From Parvimonas sp. oral taxon 393 str. F0440 (GTDB lineage: Bacteria > Bacillota > Clostridia > Tissierellales > Peptoniphilaceae): DNA of 64,000 nt. The notes beneath the pieces are model-generated. The model was not told the DNA's origin and searched no databases. It saw only the letters and a list, made by a program, of their open reading frames with translations. Below are positions 19,604 through 27,386 of the stretch, one piece after another (position 1 is the stretch's first letter; each line of letters opens with the position of its first letter). The stretch spans positions 434,001-498,000 of the forward strand of contig AFUS01000005.1 of assembly GCA_000223315.2 (NCBI GenBank), written 5' to 3'. The position numbers and the translations under genes were made by a program.

Positions 19604-20267
19604 CTATTTCTTATCACCTATTTTGTCTTCTTGAGCTTTTTCTAACCAAGTTTTAAACTCCCAACGAAGTGGTGTAATACAAATTTTTTCTCTAATATCA
19701 TTTTGATACTTAAGGTACTCATCATAATTGTCCCATCTACTCCAAGCATCTACTGGTCTTTTTATCCCAAGTTCTTTTTCAACTACCTCCAAAATATACT
19801 TGTCAACTGGTATATGTAGGTACCCAAAAATATTATCAAATGAGTATACTTCAAGTATAAATAAATACTTAATAGTCATATTAACCCATTTTTGAACTTG
19901 CCCATAAGTAAGTTGTATTTTTTCTTATTACTTTCTTTAGTAATTTTATATTTTTCAATTTTTTACTTTTTTTAATTATTTTATCACATAATCCACGATG
20001 CCATGTATCAAAATCGTCCTGATTTTTAATATTATTTAAAATGTGCTTTTTATTTTCATTTTCAAAAATAACTTTTACCTCTTCTTTCAATTTAGATATC
20101 GCTTCAGAGATATCTTTTAAGTTTAATGTTCGACACATATCTCGATAAGCTCTATTAACTGCTGCCTCTATTAGATTAGTTAAATCACCAAAATAGGAAA
20201 ACTTTAAAAATTTAAGAGTATCTTCATCAACATTGATTTTTAATGTTTTATCTTTTGTATTATTCAT
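19604..20267 (-). CDS. Unknown protein, last gene of the RelA/SpoT-DGQHR cluster (frameshifted)
   Basis: In the raw sequence there are two frames, 20267-19881 (starts MNNTKDKTLKINVDEDTL) and 19879-19604. Adding one A at 19959-19964 and one at 19918-19923 fuses them into 221 residues, restoring the natural-looking stretch KIQLTYGQVQKWVNMTIKYL across the gap. The N-terminus resembles nothing I can name. The C-terminal part (FGYLHIPVDKYILEVV, VDAWSRWDNYDEY, TPLRWEFKTWLEKA) looks like a compact helical domain. AGGAGATG precedes the ATG. It follows the DGQHR gene by 139 bp on the same strand and ends at a terminator. Function unknown; context suggests a part in the same system. Confidence 0.65.
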
Positions 20268-20406
20268 ATTAGCATCTCCTATTTATATAAATATTTTTAA
20301 ATAATTAGCTTTAAAATCAATACTGGTTAAATCAACTACATTTAACTCCTTCTACAAAAAATATAGTAATTCAAGCAAGTTGATGATTGAATATATTAGT
20401 AACTGG

Positions 20407-21444
20407 TTATTGTTCAAATGCCTTTAAAAGTGTATTAGCAACAATATTAGCCCCTGCTGCAGAAGAATATTCCGAAAATGATTTACCCTTATACCATTCT
20501 TCTTGACTAATGTTAATATTTTCAATCCAATATTCTACTTCAGAAATAAATTGTTCTAAATAATAAGGTTTATTTTGCTTCTTCAATTGCAAAATTATAT
20601 ATTTATTTATTGCTGAAACACCTATCGCCCCTTGAAGAACCGCACTATTCACGGATTCTTCTACAAATAAATTAGGCCACCTAAGTTTTAGTGCATCCCA
20701 GATTTTTAAATATATATACTGAATTTTATCAATTATCTCATTTAACTTATTTTCATTTTCCCAATCAATTTCAATAATTTTATACTTATTAAAATAACTT
20801 ATTAACATTTGAATGCTTTTAACAAAAGAATTAAGACTTATAGTTTCATATGAATTATTAGTTGGGGTACCTTCCAAGAGTATCCTATTATACCATAATG
20901 AATTTTTATCATTATTAAGATTAATCGCTAATTCAACAGCTAAAAATTCTGTTTTAGCTATTGTCAAATCACTAGAAGAAGTTCTATCTTTGTTAATTAT
21001 ATTTTTCAAAACATATGCTAGAGAAGTATCCACTTTTTTTGATGTTTTATTAATTGTTATAAAAGTATCTACTTCTAACTCTTCAGTAGGTTTCTCGAGA
21101 ATCACAACAGACAATTCGCAATTTTTTAAAGAATTGTATTTGTCTGAATCTTTTTTTTCTAGTTCTTTAAAAGCTTCTACTCTATGTTGACCATCAACAA
21201 TATTAAGAATTGTATCTTCTGTATATTCTTCTTCTGAAGCACATATTATTGAAGTAGGCAAATAAAATGGATTCTCTTTTAAGTATTTTACAATATTTGA
21301 AACATGATTTTTGTTTACTTGCCTTTGATAACCAGTAAATTTAATATTATCAAATGTTCTAACCCTAGTATTTCTAACTAACCAATCTACAGTTTTAATA
21401 TCATGTATGATTTTACAGTCACATTCTTGTTTTATAGTTTTCAT
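20407..21444 (-). CDS. DGQHR-domain protein (DndB-like)
   Basis: Protein of 345 residues carrying the diagnostic motif NIVDGQHRVEAF near residue 85, followed by LSVVILEKPTEELEVDTFITIN, the pattern of the DGQHR/DndB fold, which is distantly related to ParB-like proteins. DndB regulates phosphorothioate DNA modification, and DGQHR proteins are common in defence loci. No dndC, dndD or dndE gene is in this window, so it is not part of a standard Dnd system. GAGG precedes the ATG. It lies 57 bp after the RelA/SpoT-domain gene. Biochemical activity of this family member cannot be deduced. Confidence 0.8.
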   Translation of the reverse strand: MKTIKQECDCKIIHDIKTVDWLVRNTRVRTFDNIKFTGYQRQVNKNHVSNIVKYLKENPFYLPTSIICASEEEYTEDTILNIVDGQHRVEAFKELEKKDSDKYNSLKNCELSVVILEKPTEELEVDTFITINKTSKKVDTSLAYVLKNIINKDRTSSSDLTIAKTEFLAVELAINLNNDKNSLWYNRILLEGTPTNNSYETISLNSFVKSIQMLISYFNKYKIIEIDWENENKLNEIIDKIQYIYLKIWDALKLRWPNLFVEESVNSAVLQGAIGVSAINKYIILQLKKQNKPYYLEQFISEVEYWIENINISQEEWYKGKSFSEYSSAAGANIVANTLLKAFEQ

Positions 21445-21501
21445 AATTCTATTCCTCTTCTTTCGTATTATCTTTTTTCTTAAAATAAATTAACTTATTA
21501 T

Positions 21502-22771
21502 TTATTTTTTATTAATATCTTTTTCCACTTTTATTATATCATCAATTAACTCTTTATATTCTTCTATTATACCATCAATTAAATAATTAGGTGAATTTTT
21601 TATATCATCAATTAAAGATTTAAATGGTACCGCTTCATTTACCACTTCATTTACAACTTTATTTATCAAATACTTTAAAAAGTCATTATCGTCCTTCAAT
21701 TCATAAAGAACCTTTACTATTTCGCAGAATTTTTTGATTTTATAATCATCAAAATCTTTCATAAATTTATCTATAGTGGAACCTTCCTTGAATTTATTTA
21801 TAAATTTATAAAGATCCTTCACTATTTGGCAGTTTTTTTTGATTTTATAATCACCAAAATCTTCCATAAATTTATATACCTCTTCATCTACATATTTATC
21901 TTTAATTTCTTTCTTTATATATGTTTCGCTTAAAAGTTTCTTTCCAATATATTCATCAATATATTTTTCACTATTTTCAATATATTCAGTTAATTTAAAA
22001 AAATTAGTATAATCATCATTCAATATATTTATATCATTTGATGACAGTATGTCTTCAGAATATTTAAAAAATAATTCATTTTTAATTAATCTCTCATCTA
22101 TATTAATGGAATACACCGCTTTAAGTTGTTTATCTGCACCACTTAAAATATTATAAAGTCCTTCTACAATATTTTTTTTAAAATCTTGACGCGAATCATA
22201 TACTTTGCTTTTATAAATTGTACTATGCTCAACTTCTCCCCATACATCATTTAAGAATGATTTAACTTGAACTTCAAACGAAAATTTCTCATCTGTTTTC
22301 TTGTATTTACATGCAATTTTATATATATCATGACCATTTTGTTGTCTGGTATTTGGCGATGGTTCAATTTCTATATCATTATTTTTTTTCAAATATTTTT
22401 TTAGATCTTCAAAAATTTTATTTTCATCTTCTTTAAAATAACAATTTATTCTAAAGCCTATTAAATCAGGTAAATTTTCGCGAATTTTTTCTTTAATTTC
22501 TGTATTATTACTATTATTATTAATTCCCCATTTATTTATATAATTTTTTCTTTCTAATTTTTCTTTTAAACTTTCCTCACTTTTTATACGTGAATTAATC
22601 TCTTTTGATATCATTTTTTTGGATAATTCTTTTTTTCGGATAATTCTTTTTTTTCGGATAATTCTTTTATAAAATCCTTTAAAATTTTTCTATTTCATTT
22701 CGTGTTTCTTGAAGTTTTCTTTGAAACTCTGCGTCTATAAAAGCATTCATTATATCTTCAATAAAATCCAT
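21502..22771 (-). CDS. RelA/SpoT synthetase-domain protein (frameshifted N-terminus)
   Basis: Carries the synthetase fold of RelA/SpoT enzymes, which transfer pyrophosphate from ATP. From the ATG at 22614 onward the motifs are clear: SRIKSEESLKEKL (matching the RxKSxxS loop), DLIGFRINC (catalytic Asp and Arg region), and FEVQVKSFLNDVWGEVEH (EVQ and ExEH block). The usual NGYxSLH segment reads NGHDIYKI, so the guanine-stacking Tyr is replaced. No hydrolase, TGS or ACT domain is present, as in small alarmone synthetases and toxSAS toxins. A long helical C-terminus follows, with two similar FGDYKIKKNCQIVKDLYKF-type units. Upstream, an ATG at 22771 with AGGAG joins in frame if one base is added at 22685-22689 and one A at 22630-22636, giving 423 residues with a repeated ELSEKK linker. 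Toxin or alarmone role is inference. Confidence 0.75.
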
Positions 22772-22901
22772 CTCTATCTCCTTTTTTACTCTAATAAATT
22801 ATTTACATTAAAATATATGCTTGTATATTAAACAAAAATTATTAATATAAAATTTTTGTACTATTCTTATAAATTGCTTCTTTTCCATCCTCTTCAATTC
22901 T

Positions 22902-23468
22902 TTACAACAACCCTTCCATTAATTCCTTAACATATTCTTTCAAATCTTTTATCTCTAAAAATGATGGATCTAAGTGACATAGAAAGTGCCAGTCTTTTGT
23001 TTCTTTTTTTCTGTATAGGATTGCTTCTCCATCTTCACTTCCGAAAAAGCTTCTATCTACTTCATAGCCTTTGTTTTCTAAGAAATCTTTTATCATATTG
23101 TATTTAGTTTCTCTTTCTTCAATATAAGCCTTTACTTCTTCGTTGTTAATTACATAAGCATCTATTTTTGAATATCCATCTATAACTTTATCTTTTGTGA
23201 CTGATAGATTAGAAATTTCTTTCCAAATAATTTCAACATTCTCTTCAGAATTAAACATAAATCTGGATAGTGGTACAATATTTTCGTTATAGATAATTTC
23301 CATATAATCAGGTATATTTTTAGGATTAAAATATTCATATTCTATATTATCTTCTTTTTCTATGGCATATCCAGGTATTTTAGATACGAATTCTTTTCCT
23401 TCTTCTAAAGAATCAAATACTACTAAATCTTTTGAATAATCATTTTGATACAATTCCAATATATACAT
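22902..23468 (-). CDS. Hypothetical protein (188 aa)
   Basis: Acidic soluble protein beginning MYILELYQNDYSKDLVVFDS. It contains VPLSRFMFNSEENVEIIWKE and, near the end, KDWHFLCHLDPSFLEIKDLK. No transmembrane segment, signal peptide or catalytic motif that I recognise. Size and composition resemble polymorphic-toxin immunity proteins, but this is only a resemblance. GGAGG lies before the ATG. It lies 33 bp after the 135-residue gene, in the same direction. Confidence 0.68.
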   Translation of the reverse strand: MYILELYQNDYSKDLVVFDSLEEGKEFVSKIPGYAIEKEDNIEYEYFNPKNIPDYMEIIYNENIVPLSRFMFNSEENVEIIWKEISNLSVTKDKVIDGYSKIDAYVINNEEVKAYIEERETKYNMIKDFLENKGYEVDRSFFGSEDGEAILYRKKETKDWHFLCHLDPSFLEIKDLKEYVKELMEGLL

Positions 23469-23500
23469 ATATTAACCTCCAAATCTTAATAAATAATTCA

Positions 23501-23908
23501 TCAAATACTAACTTTTTCCTTTGATTCTGATAATTTCTTTGATAACAAAATAAGTTCGGGGCTTATTTCAATTAATTCATCATTTACAACCACATAATTC
23601 TTTATATTTATATTTTCTAAGTTCATCATTTCTCTTAACTCATCTTGAATATAATGCATCTGAATACAATGTGGTGATTCATCAACTGTGGCAAAGATAA
23701 TATTATGTACTTTTCCTGTTCTAATCATACCACCTATTTTTGTTATAGCCATATTAACATGAGTATTTTCAAGGCATAAATTATATATATTTTTAGAAAT
23801 TTTTTCTAATTTTTCATAGCCCTTTGGTTGCATATATTTAAGACAAGTACCAACTATAATAATAGTCTCATCTATATCATATATATTACTAGTCATTACT
23901 TCTTTCAT
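23501..23908 (-). CDS. Conserved hypothetical protein (135 aa)
   Basis: Soluble alpha/beta-looking protein: TIIIVGTCLKYMQPKGYEKL, then IGGMIRTGKVHNIIFATVDE and SPHCIQMHYIQDELREMM. The strand-helix alternation suggests a small nucleotide-binding-like fold, but I cannot name a family. The start ATG (MKEVMTSN) is served by AGGAGATAATTT, which itself lies inside a remnant of an rlmD 3' end. That fact suggests the gene once followed rlmD directly and that the AbiH segment was inserted between them. Confidence 0.7.
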   Translation of the reverse strand: MKEVMTSNIYDIDETIIIVGTCLKYMQPKGYEKLEKISKNIYNLCLENTHVNMAITKIGGMIRTGKVHNIIFATVDESPHCIQMHYIQDELREMMNLENINIKNYVVVNDELIEISPELILLSKKLSESKEKVSI

Positions 23909-23957
23909 AAATTATCTCCTCTCCAACAACGCCACTGTCTCACAATGGAACGAGCGA
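23898..23957. repeat. Direct repeat (left copy) flanking the AbiH cassette
   Basis: Thirty-two bases (23898-23929) are identical to 25307-25338, and similarity continues for about 20 more. Read on the minus strand it encodes HCETVALLERR then TAA, a variant of the genuine RlmD C-terminus HCESVALLERR, followed by the ATGAAAGAAGT start of the next gene. Confidence 0.85.
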
Positions 23958-24059
23958 ACTCTATGTTTTCTATCTGTATATAAGAACATATCTATGAACA
24001 CTTTAACGATTGGTAAAGCTATCGTAAAAAGATTTTAGACATGCAAACTCGGATTTATA

Positions 24060-25094
24060 TTAAAATCTACTTCCATTTTCATCAATGGCATTCTTTTTCG
24101 CCCCTAATATTTCACCCATTGGTTTAACATCTATTTTGTTCCCAAACGAATACGTCTTACACCATTCTTTTACTTTTTCTATACCTTCTTTATCTTTTGC
24201 AGAGATTGTCCATTTTAACGGCTGAATATACTGTTCAACTAGTTCAAAATATTCCCTATCAACATCACCCATTCCTTGTCCCAAAACAACTACTTCATCA
24301 ATATGTTTTAAATTTTTTAGGTAATCTTTTAATTTATTAGTTTGCTTTTCTTTTTTATTTGCAATATAAAAATCTACCAATGACTCATATTGCATATCTA
24401 TATAATAATCATTCCATCCGCCTTCTTCATAGTAATACTTAATATCTCTAATCCTTTCTTCCTTTTCCACAATCGAAAGCTTTTTATCTTGCTCGATTTT
24501 ATTTATCTCTTTTTCTTGGTCTAAGACCATTTCAGAATTAAGTTTTGATTTAAATATATAAAAATCCACACTCTCATTTCCAAAACCCAATATTAAATCA
24601 TCATTATTCTGATAAAATCCATGAATATGAAAAACGGGCTTTGAATAATAAAACAATGATTCAATAGTAGATGTATAGTTGAAACTAATTATTTCATCAA
24701 CAGTTGAATCAAAAAAATTGGGACAAAATATTGTTGATAGAGTTTTGATTTTATCCTCTGCCATTTGTATCATTTTTATTAATGCTTCTTCTCTTACTTG
24801 AAGTAGGTTAGCTGTATAATCCTCTACCTTCCAAATAACACTATCCCTATCATATTCATGATCAGAATTATAGTTAGGCCATTCTACTATTTCTTCGCCA
24901 ATACTTTCTAAATCTATACTGGCCAATCTCTCCTCAAACGTTGACCAATCTACCCCATAATATAAATAAGCTTCTTTTGCTGATTCAAAGCATTCAAAAG
25001 GTATTTGCTCCAACTGATTCACAAAATCAGTTGTACTTGTTGGTAAATCAAAAAATAAATCAAATCCGTTTCCTATAATAAATAATTTTGCCAT
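24060..25094 (-). CDS. AbiH-family abortive-infection protein
   Basis: Phage-defence protein of the AbiH family, first known from lactococcal plasmids; mechanism still poorly defined. The 344-residue sequence has the N-terminal IIGNGFDLFFDLPTSTTDF motif (a Rossmann-like nucleotide site typical of AbiH), EIISFNYTSTIESLFY, PVFHIHGFY, LILGFGNES and the C-terminal VVLGQGMGDVDREYF, all recognisable AbiH blocks. GGGAG lies upstream of the ATG. The gene is the only cargo between two direct repeats derived from the 3' end of rlmD, so it looks like a mobile defence cassette. Confidence 0.87.
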   Translation of the reverse strand: MAKLFIIGNGFDLFFDLPTSTTDFVNQLEQIPFECFESAKEAYLYYGVDWSTFEERLASIDLESIGEEIVEWPNYNSDHEYDRDSVIWKVEDYTANLLQVREEALIKMIQMAEDKIKTLSTIFCPNFFDSTVDEIISFNYTSTIESLFYYSKPVFHIHGFYQNNDDLILGFGNESVDFYIFKSKLNSEMVLDQEKEINKIEQDKKLSIVEKEERIRDIKYYYEEGGWNDYYIDMQYESLVDFYIANKKEKQTNKLKDYLKNLKHIDEVVVLGQGMGDVDREYFELVEQYIQPLKWTISAKDKEGIEKVKEWCKTYSFGNKIDVKPMGEILGAKKNAIDENGSRF

Positions 25095-25306
25095 AATAAC
25101 TTTCTCCCTAATATCTTTATTTATTAATTTTTATGCTCAGTCACATACTTTGCAATAGCAAACTAGTAATTACCTGTAGACTCATATCCATGTTGACTTT
25201 GCTATTTTTGTTATCTTCCTAGATTTCATTTATCACTGAGTAAATGTATTAAATACTTCTAAGTAGTTCCCAGATTAAAGAACATTTCACGTCAATTATC
25301 TGCCTC

Positions 25307-25358
25307 ACTTCTTTCATAAATTATCTCCTCTCCAACAATGCAACAGACTCACAATGAA
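25307..25358. repeat. Direct repeat (right copy) at the rlmD 3' end
   Basis: This copy contains the true stop of rlmD and the first 11 bases (ATGAAAGAAGT) of the gene that would follow; the sequence then diverges. The 25095-25306 stretch between it and AbiH has no gene. Confidence 0.85.
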
Positions 25359-26673
25359 CTGTTCTTGGGAATTGGTTGAAGATTTTTAATGTTTTTAGTT
25401 CGTAGCCATTTTGTAGTAGGATTTGAACATCTCTTTTTTGTGTTTTTGGATTGCAAGAAATGTATACCATTGTTTTTGCTCCGCAGGAGATTATTTTTTC
25501 CAATGCTTTTTGGTTTATTCCATCTCTTGGTGGGTCTACTATGATTACATCTACCATTTCTTTTCTGTTTTCAATTTCTTCTAGCACATCTCCGGCTATG
25601 AAAGTACAATTTGTTAATCCATTTTCTTTAGCTGACTTGTTCGCACTTTCAACTGCTTCTTCTACAATTTCTATTCCATAAACAGCTTTTGCTTTTCTTG
25701 CTACAATTTGTCCTATTGTTCCCGTTCCTGAATATAAATCAAAGACTACTTTGTTTTCTATGTCTCCACAGAGTTCAATTGCTTTTGAGTATAGATTTAT
25801 TGCTCCAAATACATTTGGTTGGAAAAATGAAAATGGTGTTACTTTAAATTCCAAGTCAAATATTTTTTCTGTTATGTATTCTTTTCCAAAAATTATATTT
25901 ATTTTTTCCGGAACAACAGCATCTGCAAGCGAGTCATTTTCAGTATGCACGATAGATTTAATATTTCCTTCAAGTTTCAATCCTAGAAGCATCTCTACAA
26001 AACTTTGTTTATTAAACTCACTTTGCGTTGTCGTTACGATATTTACCATTATTTCGCCAGTTGTCAATGCATAACGAATGATTAAATGTCTTAAAAGTCC
26101 TTCGTGAGTTCTCTTTTTAACAAATGGAAGATTTTTTTCTCTTACAAAGTCGATAATTGCATTTCTTATTATTTCAAAATCACTATGTACTAAATTACAT
26201 TCTTTTGTGTCAACAACTTCGTAAAATCTATTCTTCTTATGCATTCCGAGCATTATTGGACTGTCTTTATACATATCTGCAAAAGTATATTCCATTTTGT
26301 TTCTGTATGCTGTTTTTAATGGACTTTCAAATATTTCAGGTTCTTCTGAATATACATCTTGAAAAAGTTCCTTTATCTGTCTTTGTTTTAGTTTAAGTTC
26401 ATATTCATAAGGAACACTTTGATAGCTACAACCTCCACATTCCAAATAATTTGGACAAGTTGTGTTAGTTTCAAGTGGACTTTTTTCTAAAATTTCCAAA
26501 AGTTTAGCTTCCATATGTTTTTCTCTTTTTCTTCCAACGACTACAGAAACTTTTTGTCCTTCAATTCCACCTTTAAAATTTACTTTCTTATCTTCAAAAG
26601 TAAATTCGGACATATTTAGAAAATTGACTTTTTCAATTATTCCCTCTATATATTTTTTCTTTCTTCTTCCCAT
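25321..26673 (-). CDS. rlmD: 23S rRNA (uracil-5-)-methyltransferase of the RlmD/TrmA family
   Basis: SAM-dependent enzyme that makes 5-methyluridine in 23S rRNA. The 450-residue protein has an N-terminal TRAM RNA-binding domain (about 8-62), an iron-sulfur cluster motif with Cys73, Cys79 and Cys82 (CPNYLECGGCSYQ), the SAM site VFDLYSGTGTIGQ, VDVIIVDPPRDGI and the catalytic cysteine in ISCNPKTQKRD. The tail HCESVALLERR is typical. In Firmicutes the single family member often acts as RlmCD; the exact position modified is not readable here. Its 3' end is the junction of the AbiH insertion. Confidence 0.93.
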   Translation of the reverse strand: MGRRKKKYIEGIIEKVNFLNMSEFTFEDKKVNFKGGIEGQKVSVVVGRKREKHMEAKLLEILEKSPLETNTTCPNYLECGGCSYQSVPYEYELKLKQRQIKELFQDVYSEEPEIFESPLKTAYRNKMEYTFADMYKDSPIMLGMHKKNRFYEVVDTKECNLVHSDFEIIRNAIIDFVREKNLPFVKKRTHEGLLRHLIIRYALTTGEIMVNIVTTTQSEFNKQSFVEMLLGLKLEGNIKSIVHTENDSLADAVVPEKINIIFGKEYITEKIFDLEFKVTPFSFFQPNVFGAINLYSKAIELCGDIENKVVFDLYSGTGTIGQIVARKAKAVYGIEIVEEAVESANKSAKENGLTNCTFIAGDVLEEIENRKEMVDVIIVDPPRDGINQKALEKIISCGAKTMVYISCNPKTQKRDVQILLQNGYELKTLKIFNQFPRTVHCESVALLERR

Positions 26674-26698
26674 ATATTACCTTTCTTAAAAGTATAAT

Positions 26699-27325
26699 CT
26701 ACTTATTATTCCTTATAATACTAAATACTATCATAAATAAATCTGGATTTTTTAAAGTGATATTATAACTTTTATTACCTATTTGTAACATTATTCCATC
26801 TTTTAATTTTGATAATGAAGTAACCTTATCAAAAGTTATATCAATTGGAAATTCAGTAGAATTATATATAATTCTATTAGTAGTAATATAAATAATCCCT
26901 TTATGAGTAATTCTTTGATTTTCTCTAATAACTTTTTTATCAGAACTACCCGTTCTAAAACTTAAACCTTTTGTGATTTTAACATTAAATCCTGCACCAC
27001 TTCCTTTATATCCAGTAACAACTGATTTATCTTTATAAATATATCCTACATCAGCAAAATGACATTTTTCGCCATCAAAAAGCATTAAATTTTCAACATA
27101 TAAATTAGGTAAATTTCCATTTTTAATCATTGTTTTGCTTTCTTTACTCATTATAGATTTTTCATATGATGCGTTTTTTAATTCCTTAACAAAATCAAAA
27201 ATCCATCCAAAACCAAAAAGACCAAAAGTAAACAAATACAAAATTCCTTTTCCATATTTTTTATCCATAAAATGATGAATACCGGTAAAACCAAAAAGAC
27301 CTATAATTAATAAATGACTATTCAT
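26699..27325 (-). CDS. TM2-domain protein
   Basis: Two closely spaced hydrophobic segments with FTGIHHFMDKKYGKGILYLFTFGLFGFGWIFDF form a clear TM2 domain at residues 10-45. The rest (about 60-208) is predicted cytoplasmic and beta-rich (GKGIIYITTNRIIYNS-like strands: ITHKGIIYITTNRIIYNS, IDITFDKVTSLSKL), resembling a PH/GRAM-like fold, though this is only by eye. GGAGGTAG lies before the ATG. It lies between rlmD and secA on the same strand. Function unknown. Confidence 0.8.
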   Translation of the reverse strand: MNSHLLIIGLFGFTGIHHFMDKKYGKGILYLFTFGLFGFGWIFDFVKELKNASYEKSIMSKESKTMIKNGNLPNLYVENLMLFDGEKCHFADVGYIYKDKSVVTGYKGSGAGFNVKITKGLSFRTGSSDKKVIRENQRITHKGIIYITTNRIIYNSTEFPIDITFDKVTSLSKLKDGIMLQIGNKSYNITLKNPDLFMIVFSIIRNNK

Positions 27326-27386
27326 AGCTACCTCCTAATAATTAGAAGAAAAGAGCGAAATAACTTCACTCTTTCCCCTAACTTAT

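Noticed and set aside
20407-21444. Complete DNA phosphorothioation (Dnd) system
   Set aside because: Only a DGQHR protein is present; no dndA, dndC, dndD or dndE was seen.
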